DNA from: an uncultured Pseudomonadota bacterium
GTDB lineage: Bacteria > Myxococcota_A > UBA9042 > CAIXZC01
Length of the DNA: 24,957 bases
Assembly (NCBI GenBank): GCA_937884235.1
Contig: CALGBT010000546.1
Span: 1-24,957 of the forward strand
Reading direction: 5' to 3'
In this document: one piece after another, positions 1-7,516 of the stretch
How the letters are laid out: each line of letters opens with the position of its first letter
Position numbering within the stretch: the first letter of the stretch is position 1
Translations under genes and position numbers: made by a program
Notes under the pieces: generated by a model
The model's input: only the letters and a program-made list of their open reading frames with translations
What the model was told of the DNA's origin: nothing
Databases searched by the model: none

Positions 1-57
1 CTGTACCCAGAGTTCCCTCGCCGGCCGCTGGCCGGCCGCGGGATGACGACGAAGTGA
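1..57 (+). CDS. Possible C-terminal end of a gene entering from the left edge
   Basis: Frame 1 is open from the first base and ends in TGA at 55-57, giving an 18-codon tail (starts LYPEFPRRP). It would be convergent with the lnt gene, which ends at 68. The stretch is too short for recognition and frame 3 is also open here, so this is only a possible reading. A small GC-rich inverted repeat (CCGGCC/GGCCGG, 21-35) lies inside it. Confidence 0.25.
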   Translation: MYPEFPRRPLAGRGMTTK

Positions 58-67
58 GGGGCGCCGT

Positions 68-2650
68 CTACCGCGGCTTCCGCCGCCACACCATCAGCAG
101 TGCGAAGAGCGAAATTACCAGGCAGGCGTGGGGGAAGAAACGGCCGCCGCGGCGATAGATAGTACCTTCTTGCAGCAGCGGCACCTCGGTAACGAACACT
201 TCGGGTCCATGAAGGTCGGTCATGCGGAGGATTTCGCCGGTGGCGGAGACTACTCCGCTGATGCCGGTGGTGGTTGCTCTGACGAGGGTGCGTCGCTGCT
301 CCACGGCACGGAATGCAGCCAGGACGAAGTGTTGGTAGGGTTCGTTGGTCTTGCCGAACCAGGCATCGTTGGTGAGGTTGAGGAGTACTTCCGCCCCCTG
401 GGCGACGATGGCATCAGTGTGGGCAGGGATGATGTCTTCGTAACAGATGAGGATGCCGAGACTGTGGCCCTTGAATTCAAGTGGTGCTTGCCTGGGACCG
501 GGGGCAAAGCGTCCAGAATCTGGGGAGAGATCATAGAGCGAAGGAAAGACGTCGCCAAAGGGAATGTGCTCGCCGAAAGCCAGCAAGTACTGCTTGTCGT
601 AACGCCCCAGGATTTCACCTTGGGCATCTGCTAAGAAAGCGCTGTTGTAGCGCTGATTGTCTAGACTGTTGGGTTTCTCGAGTGTTTTGAGGGTACCCGA
701 GGTGGCCCCGAAGAGCAGGGGCGTGGAGAACCCGCGGATGACCGCATTCTGGTCGCGCAGGGCCGAGCCCCGGTCGGCCTCCACCGCCTGCGGGAAAGAG
801 TTGGCCGAAGGCAGCGGAACAGGGGAGACGTAGACGGCAGAGGTGTCCGCTGGCAGCCACCAGTAATGGCGGGCCAGAGGCACGCCTACCAGTGTGACTG
901 GTGGCGACTGCTTCTGGCTGAGACGGTTATGCCGGTTGCTCCTGGTGTCAACTGTAGACCAATGACCGTCAGTCGTCACCGCGAGGCACTCGCCGGGGCT
1001 GGCGCAGGCAACCCTGGAAACCGACTCCAGCTCGATAAGCGCATGCAGTTCACTGTCAGAGAGCATGAAGAGCCCTTCAGTTGTGGCCAGCAAGATGCCC
1101 CCCATTCCGTCCGAAGCTGCATCCAGGACCGTGCCCGGCAGAGCCTTCGGGGCCGGGTCGAGGCGCATCGGCTCATCCTGCGCAAGGACGGCCAGGGTTC
1201 CGCGCTGCGAAACGAGGACCCCGAGTCTTCCCATCTGGATGCCCTTGACCCAGCGGTCTTTGGGCGTCTTCTGCATCGCCACAAGGCCGCGACTGACATC
1301 GCCAACGGCCACGCGGTCATCGCTTCCGACAATGAATGCGGTCAGGCCGGCAGAGGCGAGAGCCCGCCAGTCTGCGACTTCCGAAGACTTCAGTCTCACC
1401 CAGCCCGAGGGGCTGCGGACCAGCACGGCACCGCCATTTCCCGCGGCGAGAACAAAGCACTGGTCAGCAGACGTATCAAGCAATTCTGGCGTGCCCTGGC
1501 AGGCCACGGCCAGTGCATGGAGGTCTTCACTGGAGCCACTGTCTTCGGGGCGCAGCGTCTCTCGACCGACCTTCCAGACGGCACCACCCTGCCCGCCGAC
1601 AAAGGTGCGGGTCTCCCCCGCGGAAACTGCGCTCAGCGCCGTGGCCGGGAGTTTCTCACTGCCCAGGAAGGTGCCGGCAACTCCCCTGCGCTGGAGTTCA
1701 TTGCCGGCCCCTATCCAGCGACTCTTCCAGGTGCGAGCATAGGTGGAGAGTGCGGGGAAGTAGGTGCTCTCGGGCCAGATGAGGAGGTCGACGTCGGCAT
1801 CCTGCAGGATTCCTCGGGACCATTGTTGGAGTGAGAGGATGTTCCACTTCAGGATGTCGATGGGAGAGGCCCCTTCAGGAAATCCCGCCTGCTGCTCCTC
1901 AAAGATGGGAATTTCGGGCTCGATGATGCCTAGCTTGAGCTTTTCAGCAGCCCCGATGCGCTCCTCGACCTGACTGACTCTGGGGCCGCCATAACCCAGG
2001 GTGAGGGCCAACAAGAGGAGCATGAGGGCCGGCGGAGTTACTACTGCGGCCAGAGCAGTGGCGTGGCGTCGGGTGCGAATGTCCACCCAGAGTTGGAACA
2101 ATACGCCGTTGGCCAACACCAGCAGGAAGGTGAGCAGGCTGACGCCCAGAAGATCACACACCTGGATGAGCCAGAGTAGTTGATACTGGCAGTTGCCGAG
2201 AAACCAGGGGAAGAGGATCGGATGAAAGGCCTCCAAACCGGTGTAGAAAAATGGCAAAACCAGCCAGAGCGGCCAGCCCAGTCGTCTAGTGACTACCACC
2301 GAAAGAGCTACTGCTCCACCGATGGCCAGGCCCTGCCAGATGGAGCCCACGAAGATTATTGGAACCGAGACTCCATAGGGCAGATGGCCGAACCGGTGGA
2401 GCATGGTGACCATCCAGAAGAAGCCAACGAAGTTCGCCGTGGTGCCGGTCAACAGCGCCAGGCGGAAGGCCTTTCCTGCAGGTTTGCCCTCGAGGGCGAG
2501 CAGCAGAGGCACAAGGGCGAACCAGGCCAACGGCCAGATATCGAAGGTGGGAAACGCAAAGGCAATCAGGAGACCGCTGCTGCACGCCGCCAGCCGCTCT
2601 TTCCACCCTCGTCGCAGCCATTCGCGGCACGCTTCCATGCGTCGATTCAT
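68..2650 (-). CDS. lnt: Apolipoprotein N-acyltransferase with a beta-propeller-like insertion
   Basis: Lnt transfers an acyl chain from phospholipid to the N-terminal Cys of lipoproteins at the periplasmic face of the inner membrane. The 860-residue product has a hydrophobic N-terminal region with about six to seven membrane segments (residues 20-220), then a nitrilase-type domain with the catalytic triad visible: Glu294 in IWPES, Lys686 in RYDKQYLLAFGE and Cys736 in LICYED; the NLTNDAWFG motif is at 758-766. A final membrane segment lies near 840-855. Family members are usually about 500 residues. The excess is roughly residues 335-615, between Glu294 and Lys686, and consists of about seven repeated beta-rich units with no resemblance to Lnt. 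The start overlaps the upstream lipid-kinase stop as ATGA (2647-2650), so it is the last gene of the operon. Identity as Lnt is secure; whether the insertion leaves it active is unknown. Confidence 0.93.
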   Translation of the reverse strand: MNRRMEACREWLRRGWKERLAACSSGLLIAFAFPTFDIWPLAWFALVPLLLALEGKPAGKAFRLALLTGTTANFVGFFWMVTMLHRFGHLPYGVSVPIIFVGSIWQGLAIGGAVALSVVVTRRLGWPLWLVLPFFYTGLEAFHPILFPWFLGNCQYQLLWLIQVCDLLGVSLLTFLLVLANGVLFQLWVDIRTRRHATALAAVVTPPALMLLLLALTLGYGGPRVSQVEERIGAAEKLKLGIIEPEIPIFEEQQAGFPEGASPIDILKWNILSLQQWSRGILQDADVDLLIWPESTYFPALSTYARTWKSRWIGAGNELQRRGVAGTFLGSEKLPATALSAVSAGETRTFVGGQGGAVWKVGRETLRPEDSGSSEDLHALAVACQGTPELLDTSADQCFVLAAGNGGAVLVRSPSGWVRLKSSEVADWRALASAGLTAFIVGSDDRVAVGDVSRGLVAMQKTPKDRWVKGIQMGRLGVLVSQRGTLAVLAQDEPMRLDPAPKALPGTVLDAASDGMGGILLATTEGLFMLSDSELHALIELESVSRVACASPGECLAVTTDGHWSTVDTRSNRHNRLSQKQSPPVTLVGVPLARHYWWLPADTSAVYVSPVPLPSANSFPQAVEADRGSALRDQNAVIRGFSTPLLFGATSGTLKTLEKPNSLDNQRYNSAFLADAQGEILGRYDKQYLLAFGEHIPFGDVFPSLYDLSPDSGRFAPGPRQAPLEFKGHSLGILICYEDIIPAHTDAIVAQGAEVLLNLTNDAWFGKTNEPYQHFVLAAFRAVEQRRTLVRATTTGISGVVSATGEILRMTDLHGPEVFVTEVPLLQEGTIYRRGGRFFPHACLVISLFALLMVWRRKPR

Positions 2651-3582
2651 GCGACCTTGACCTTGATGTGGTGACGGAGGTTCTTTACCGAGAGGGGCAG
2701 GGTGCCTGGCTGTTCGCCGTCGACATCGAGGAGGACCTTGTCGTCGCTGGTGGCAACAACAGTTGAGGCCCTGGCGAACCGCACCTTAGGATTGGCCAGG
2801 TGGCGCCCCTTGTAGATTGAGGAACCGAGGCCGGCGAACTGCGTGGTGCTCATATCCACGAAGCTTACGACATCAAAGAGGCCGTCGTCGGGCTCTGCGT
2901 CGGGGGCCACGAACATGCCGCCGCCAAAGGAGCGGCCGTTGCTAATGGCGACGTTGTGAATGGCCAACTCCTCCACCGGGCCGTCGTCCAGTTGCAAGGC
3001 AATCTTCTGCTGACGAAAGGCTGCCAGCGCTCGCAAGGTGGCGACAAAGAATGATGCCTTGCCTCCGAGTATCTTGCTCGACTTGTTGACCTTCTCGTCC
3101 ACCAGACCGCCGATGCCGAAGCTGAGAATGTTAATGAAGTAGCCCATGCGCGTCTCGCCGGAGTGGGCCAGATAGGTGAACTGGCCGACGTCGAAGGGCC
3201 GGGTGGCGCGGCCGGGCAGGGTGTCAAGGGCAGCGAAGGGACCCTTCTCGAGGCCCAGGGTGCGGCGCAGGTCGCCGCCGGTGCCGCTGGTCACCACGGC
3301 CAAGACAGCTTCCGGAGCGATGGGGCGGAGGCCGTCGAAGAAACCATTGGTTACCTCATTGTGGGTGCCATCGCCGCCTACGGAAACGATCATCTCATAG
3401 CCCTTGGCCAGGGCCTCTCGAGTCAAATCCGCACCCTCTCCAGAATGAGATGTGAAGTGGTGGTCAAAGGTGCCGATACGCTCCTTCATGGCCGCAGCCA
3501 GAGCCTCCCACTGCTGTCCGGTCTTGCCGTTGCTGGAGTTGGGGTTGACAATGACGCATGTACGGAAATTCTCTACGGTCAT
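2647..3582 (-). CDS. Diacylglycerol kinase family lipid kinase
   Basis: This is a DAGK catalytic-domain protein (DagK/YegS/sphingosine-kinase superfamily) that would phosphorylate diacylglycerol or a related lipid with ATP at the cytoplasmic membrane face. Visible motifs in the 311-residue product are NPNSSNGK (13-20), the nucleotide-binding SVGGDGTHNEV (67-77), SGTGGDLRRTLG (99-110), PDDGLFDVV (231-239) and the C-terminal DVDGEQ (286-291). The length is typical. The frame is open to 3660, but the start at 3582 is preferred. It has a GGAGGT ribosome site 6 nt upstream and forms an ATGA overlap with the stop of the Fe-S gene, the same coupling it has with lnt downstream. The real substrate is not deducible; in this operon an alkyl- or acylglycerol is plausible. 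Confidence 0.9.
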   Translation of the reverse strand: MTVENFRTCVIVNPNSSNGKTGQQWEALAAAMKERIGTFDHHFTSHSGEGADLTREALAKGYEMIVSVGGDGTHNEVTNGFFDGLRPIAPEAVLAVVTSGTGGDLRRTLGLEKGPFAALDTLPGRATRPFDVGQFTYLAHSGETRMGYFINILSFGIGGLVDEKVNKSSKILGGKASFFVATLRALAAFRQQKIALQLDDGPVEELAIHNVAISNGRSFGGGMFVAPDAEPDDGLFDVVSFVDMSTTQFAGLGSSIYKGRHLANPKVRFARASTVVATSDDKVLLDVDGEQPGTLPLSVKNLRHHIKVKVA

Positions 3583-4661
3583 GGCTCGACCTCCGCCAGG
3601 ATTTCCAATATGTGCCGCACCGGCAACCCACCCGGCAGACCTTGCAGCAGTGAACGGCATTGAGCGCAGGCGATGACCAATTCCTCAGCCCCCGTGGCCA
3701 GCGCTTCTTGCATCAGCGCTGCGGCAATGCCGCTTGCCAACTGGGGAGCAACTTCCGGGACGGGGTAACCCCCGCCGCAGCAGAGGGAGCGCTCGCGCGT
3801 GTAAAGCATTTCTACAGCTCGGGAGTTGGTGGCCCACTTGAGAATGTCCCGGGGTAGCTGATAGAGGCCCAAATGTCGGCCGAAGTGACAGGGGTCGTGG
3901 TAGGTCACCTTGCGATTGTAGAAGCCGGCACGATTGAAATCGATGCGCCGCCCCAGGAACTCGAGCAAGGTGGCGTATTGCTTGTCGAGGTTGAGGCCAG
4001 CTTCCGGCCATTTCAGGCGCACAAAGGAAGCGCAGTGCGGCGATGCGAAGACCACCTTGGAGTATCGCTGGAACCGCTTGCGACTCGTCCTCGCAGCCTC
4101 CTCAGCCAGCTCATGGTGGCCGAGGGCATACGGATGGTGGCCGCACTCCAGCACTGAATCCCGGGTAACTCCCACCACCAGGTCACCCAACCGGTCGAGG
4201 GTGCGAAAGAGCGCCTCAAGGAGATCGGTGTTCTCCTCCCGAAGCATCTCCAGGCCTGGTACCAGGAGCGCCTGGCACTGGTCTACGCGGCGCCACGAGG
4301 GGGCCATCCCCCTGAGCCTGGCCCAGGCAGCCTCTTCATCGTAACGGCAGGCCTCCGCTGGCACCAGTTGGCCTGCTTGTCGGGCCAGTTCGATGCGTGC
4401 TGCGGCAAGGTTGGCTGGAACATTGATGTTGTGGTCGCAAAGCTCCCGGCAAGCGAGACAGTCAAGGCAATGGTGGGCCGGCGCCAGGGTATTTATGGAT
4501 GGCTCTACCAGATGTTTGCGGATTCGCCAGACTGAAAGCTGCTTGCTCTGGGGGCTGAGGCCAACGTTGCCGGAGGCCCGGCCCACCGGACACCTGGACA
4601 GACAGAGGGTAGGGCAGTAGACGCAGCACTCAATATCTTTGTTGGTGGGGGTCTTCTGCAT
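3579..4661 (-). CDS. GlcF/GlpC-like Fe-S electron-transfer subunit (CCG domain)
   Basis: The 360-residue protein carries two N-terminal 4Fe-4S ligand sets, C13-x2-C16-x3-C20-x3-CP24 and C65-x2-C68-x2-C71-x3-C75. A cysteine-rich CCG module follows: a degenerate first half with ECG at 172-174 and SPHC at 207-210, then a complete second half with HDPC258, CCGGG at 294-298 and C332-x2-C335. This is the arrangement of glycolate oxidase subunit GlcF, GlpC and HdrD-like proteins, which pass electrons from a flavoprotein to quinone or another carrier. It starts 1 nt after the stop of the GlcE-like gene, and its own stop overlaps the lipid-kinase start. The operon order D-like, E-like, F-like matches glcDEF, so it very probably forms a complex with the two flavoproteins. 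Nothing else in the window names the final acceptor. Confidence 0.88.
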   Translation of the reverse strand: MQKTPTNKDIECCVYCPTLCLSRCPVGRASGNVGLSPQSKQLSVWRIRKHLVEPSINTLAPAHHCLDCLACRELCDHNINVPANLAAARIELARQAGQLVPAEACRYDEEAAWARLRGMAPSWRRVDQCQALLVPGLEMLREENTDLLEALFRTLDRLGDLVVGVTRDSVLECGHHPYALGHHELAEEAARTSRKRFQRYSKVVFASPHCASFVRLKWPEAGLNLDKQYATLLEFLGRRIDFNRAGFYNRKVTYHDPCHFGRHLGLYQLPRDILKWATNSRAVEMLYTRERSLCCGGGYPVPEVAPQLASGIAAALMQEALATGAEELVIACAQCRSLLQGLPGGLPVRHILEILAEVEP

Positions 4662-4662
4662 T

Positions 4663-5847
4663 CTATCCTACCTCATCCCAGACTCGTGGGGCCCATGAGA
4701 AGATTCCCCGCGGGTCGAGGTGCCGGGAGGTTTCCTGAAGCAGCCACGAACCATCAGTCGAGGTAAATAGATCCTGCGTGGTGGTTGGGCGTGGGGGCGA
4801 CCCGGCGGGGCGTTCAATGGTGACGTAGGCCTGGTTGTGGACGAATCCGCGCAGTCGCAGTTGGGGTGCGTCGGCTACCGGTCCCTGACCAACGCTATCA
4901 ATCAGCTCGGCCAGGCCCTGCCGATCAGTGAAATACTGTGAGCGGGCGCCCCGTTCGAAACGACAGGTCTCCTCAAGTCCCAGCAGCTCTTCGTAGGGCA
5001 CGTCAGTGGTCTTCGCTGATTTCCCGAAATGTTTGCGCACCAGTTCCTTGCGTCGGGCCACCTCGGTGCGCTCGCCCCAGAGCTCGATGAGGGCAAATTG
5101 CGCCGGCACCTTGTCACCGCTGCGGCATTGATTGGCAACAATCTCCATGAACTCCGGTTGGGCTGCTTCGGCCACCTTCCAGGCCCTCGCACAGGCCTCG
5201 GGCAAATCCAGGATGGCGAGCGCGGTGAGTTGACGTCGGCGTGGCAATGGGCGGACCTTCAGGTAGACTTCGAGGGGCAGCCCAAAGGCCCCGCGTCCGG
5301 CCAGGATGATTCTGGAGAAGTCCGGCCCGGAGGCCCTGGCCGGAGCCAGGCTGTTCTCGAAGATGCGCCCTGAAGGGAGCACCGCCGAAAGGGAGAAGAC
5401 CTGCTCCCACTTGGAGCCGAAGCGGGGCCCGAAATTGCCTGCGTCGGGAGCGAGCAGGAATTCCCAGAGCTCCATGTCCTCACCGTAGTCCGGTCGCACC
5501 ATCAGTGAGTGTCCCTTCTCCATGAGCCAGTCGGAGAGGTCCGCAAGTTTAGTGCCGGCCTGCGCACAGACCAGTCCGGACTCCAAAGAGAAGTCAACGA
5601 TTGCACTCATGCGGCCGAAGTTCAGGCGGATGTGCCAGTCTTCCATCACAGGAGGGCGAGTGGCGTGCGCGGCCGGCACCACCGGGACACCCTCGCGTGC
5701 AGCGAAGCCAACGATGGTGTGCAATTCCTGAGGATTGTCCGGCTGCACCGTGACCAGCCGGAAAGCATCGGATTGAGTCAGGCGGTGGCCAGGGATATGC
5801 TTACTCAACTCCTTGCGTATCCGTGTTCCACTCATCCCCGTTGCCAT
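4663..5847 (-). CDS. FAD-binding oxidoreductase, GlcE-like subunit
   Basis: This 394-residue protein has the layout of a PCMH-type FAD-binding domain: VTVQPDNPQELHTIVGFAA (33-51), GLVCAQAGTKLADLSDWL (91-108) and SRIILAGRGAFGLPLEVYLK (178-197). The last is a variant of the usual SEGTLGVITEV segment. The C-terminus ends in a LDPRGIFSWAP tail resembling the LDPxGIxNPG end of the family. The loop normally rich in Gly that grips the FAD pyrophosphate reads PAAHATRPPVME (58-69), so flavin binding may be weakened, as expected for a partner rather than a catalytic subunit. The first ATG (5847) is chosen because GGGGAG lies 3 nt upstream; a second ATG at 5835 is possible. It sits between the GlcD-like and GlcF-like genes (gaps of 8 nt and 1 nt). 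Confidence 0.85.
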   Translation of the reverse strand: MATGMSGTRIRKELSKHIPGHRLTQSDAFRLVTVQPDNPQELHTIVGFAAREGVPVVPAAHATRPPVMEDWHIRLNFGRMSAIVDFSLESGLVCAQAGTKLADLSDWLMEKGHSLMVRPDYGEDMELWEFLLAPDAGNFGPRFGSKWEQVFSLSAVLPSGRIFENSLAPARASGPDFSRIILAGRGAFGLPLEVYLKVRPLPRRRQLTALAILDLPEACARAWKVAEAAQPEFMEIVANQCRSGDKVPAQFALIELWGERTEVARRKELVRKHFGKSAKTTDVPYEELLGLEETCRFERGARSQYFTDRQGLAELIDSVGQGPVADAPQLRLRGFVHNQAYVTIERPAGSPPRPTTTQDLFTSTDGSWLLQETSRHLDPRGIFSWAPRVWDEVG

Positions 5848-5855
5848 CGGCTCCC

Positions 5856-7409
5856 CTAGACGTCAATGTTGTAGATCTTCCCCGGGTTCATGATTGATGC
5901 CGGGTCGAGCGCATGCTTGAAGGCTTGAAAAAGCTCCTGCCCGCCCGGAGACTCACGGGTCATGGCCCACCGTTTCAAAGTGCCAATGCCATGATGATGA
6001 CTGATGGTGCCGTTGAACCGCTGTACCGCCTCCAGACCAGCACGCCATGCCTGTTGGTAGGTGCTCTTGCGGGAGCGTTCTGTGGGGCGGTAGGCGGCAA
6101 AGGTGAAGTAGATGGAACACCCCTGCGGGTAGGCGTGGGAGAAATGGGCCATGATGAAAACGTGCTTACTCAGAGCCTTGACAATGGCCCGGTACATGGG
6201 GGCCAGATTCTCCCACGTTGTGGCCACCTCCATGGTATCCACGAAGGCCCCCGCCTGATAGAGCTTGCTTTGCTTGTAGGAGACCGCGTAGCGGCGTTTG
6301 TACCAGGCGTGCCCAGGGGCGGGGCCGAGGTCCTCGCCGTGGGCGGCAGCGACAATGGTCGTGAACCGGTCCCACTGCTCGGTGATCTTCGCATTCTTCC
6401 CTTGAACGCCGGCAATGAGCAAGGCACGGGTGGGCAGTAACTCAACGACGCGGTTAAGTAGTGAGGGTCGAAAGAGCCCAACTGCCAGCCCCGCAGCATT
6501 CAACTCCGTAATCGCCGCGGCCAGGGTCCCCTTCAGGCCAGTGAGGCGCGCCGCTGCCCGGTGAATATCCTCTCCGTCGGAAGTCTTTGAGTGAAAGCCA
6601 GCCATGAGCGAGTCCAGGGGGTCGTAAAGGCGCAGCACCGTGGGGCGCAAATCGGACTGCATGACCCGGCGCATGCACTGAATTCCATCCTCCAGATCCA
6701 GAAAGGCATACCCGCGAAAGTCCATCTTCTCCGGGAGCGGTTCCACCTTCAGGCAGACCTCGGTGATAACGCCTAGGGTCCCTTCGCTACCGGCGATGAG
6801 GTCCAGGACGGGGTCTTTGTAGTGCCCGTCCCCCAGAATGCCCAGGCGGGCCACCTCGCCGTTTGGCAGCACCACTTCCAAACCCAGCAACATGTCCTCA
6901 ATCTTCCCGTAACGGCTGGAGAATTGTCCCGCCGAGCGGCAGGCGACGTAGCCGCCCACTGTGCTGCAGGCAATGGAAGATGGAAAGTGCCCCATAGTCA
7001 GGCCGCGGGCATTGAGGCGTTCTTCGAGCTCCTCGCCAATGAGGCCAGGCTGCACCGTAACCTGGCGTTCCTCCGGAACCAGCGAGAGGACACGGTTCAT
7101 ACGTTTCAGATCAAGGGCGATGGAATCTTCCACGGGGACGTTGGACCCACAGACACCGGACCCGGCCCCCCACGGAATCATCGGCACTCGTTCCGCAGCA
7201 CAGAACTTGACCACCCGGCGCACATCCTCTACGTCTTCGGCGAAGCAGATAGAAAGGGGCTTGCGGGATGGGAGCCGTCCGGCCAACTTGCGCAGCTGGC
7301 CGGTTGGTATCATGTCGCTGGCATACGAGAGCAGGTACTGCTCATCGGTAACGACCTTGTCGCTCCCCAGTAGTTTCCTCAGTTCGTCACTGACGCGCTG
7401 GCCGTGCAT
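5856..7409 (-). CDS. FAD-linked oxidase, alkyl-DHAP synthase-like (GlcD superfamily)
   Basis: This is a 517-residue flavoprotein of the vanillyl-alcohol-oxidase fold. The FAD loop is PWGAGSGVCGSNVP (79-92). ACSTVGGYVACRSAGQFSSR (147-166) is followed by YGKIEDM (167-173), and AGSEGTLGVITEVCLKV is at 206-222. Two C-terminal segments point to alkyldihydroxyacetonephosphate synthase rather than GlcD: HFSHAYPQGCSIYFTFA (422-438) and the triple-His ISHHHGIGTLK (469-479), where glycolate or lactate oxidases usually have a GEHGIG-type sequence. Alkyl-DHAP synthase swaps the acyl chain of acyl-DHAP for a fatty alcohol to make ether lipids. The protein ends in LDPASIMNPGKIYN. It is the first gene of the operon, with a GAGAGG site before its ATG. 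The reaction is inferred; a GlcD-like 2-hydroxyacid dehydrogenase remains the alternative. Confidence 0.85.
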   Translation of the reverse strand: MHGQRVSDELRKLLGSDKVVTDEQYLLSYASDMIPTGQLRKLAGRLPSRKPLSICFAEDVEDVRRVVKFCAAERVPMIPWGAGSGVCGSNVPVEDSIALDLKRMNRVLSLVPEERQVTVQPGLIGEELEERLNARGLTMGHFPSSIACSTVGGYVACRSAGQFSSRYGKIEDMLLGLEVVLPNGEVARLGILGDGHYKDPVLDLIAGSEGTLGVITEVCLKVEPLPEKMDFRGYAFLDLEDGIQCMRRVMQSDLRPTVLRLYDPLDSLMAGFHSKTSDGEDIHRAAARLTGLKGTLAAAITELNAAGLAVGLFRPSLLNRVVELLPTRALLIAGVQGKNAKITEQWDRFTTIVAAAHGEDLGPAPGHAWYKRRYAVSYKQSKLYQAGAFVDTMEVATTWENLAPMYRAIVKALSKHVFIMAHFSHAYPQGCSIYFTFAAYRPTERSRKSTYQQAWRAGLEAVQRFNGTISHHHGIGTLKRWAMTRESPGGQELFQAFKHALDPASIMNPGKIYNIDV

Positions 7410-7451
7410 GGCAAACCTCTCACGGGATGGTATCTCACATGGAAGCAGCGG

Positions 7452-7467
7452 GTCAAGCTGACTTGAC
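7452..7467. repeat. Inverted repeat GTCAAG-CTGA-CTTGAC in the divergent promoter region
   Basis: A perfect 6-bp inverted repeat with a 4-nt spacer lies in the 107-nt gap between the divergent alkyl-DHAP-synthase-like and methyltransferase genes. Each arm contains a TTGAC core, one on each strand, so it could be back-to-back -35 elements or an operator. It is short and could be chance. Confidence 0.4.
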
Positions 7468-7491
7468 TTTCTCCCGAACCGTTGGTCTACT
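7463..7491 (+). promoter_or_regulatory. Candidate promoter of the methyltransferase gene
   Basis: TTGACT (7463-7468), a 17-nt spacer and TCTACT (7486-7491) form a sigma70-like promoter on the plus strand. The -35 matches 5 of 6 and the -10 matches 4 of 6. The ribosome site GGGAGGGGG and the ATG at 7517 follow at suitable distance. Confidence 0.4.
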
Positions 7492-7516
7492 GACCCGCGA
7501 ACCGGGAGGGGGCACC

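Noticed and set aside
21..35. CCGGCC-GCT-GGCCGG hairpin as a terminator
   Set aside because: The stem is 6 bp with a 3-nt loop and no T tract; it probably lies in the end of a coding frame.
3583..3660. Longer N-terminus for the lipid kinase (start at 3660)
   Set aside because: The extension lies in the Fe-S gene, has no ribosome site, and the ATG at 3582 has GGAGGT plus the ATGA coupling used elsewhere in the operon.
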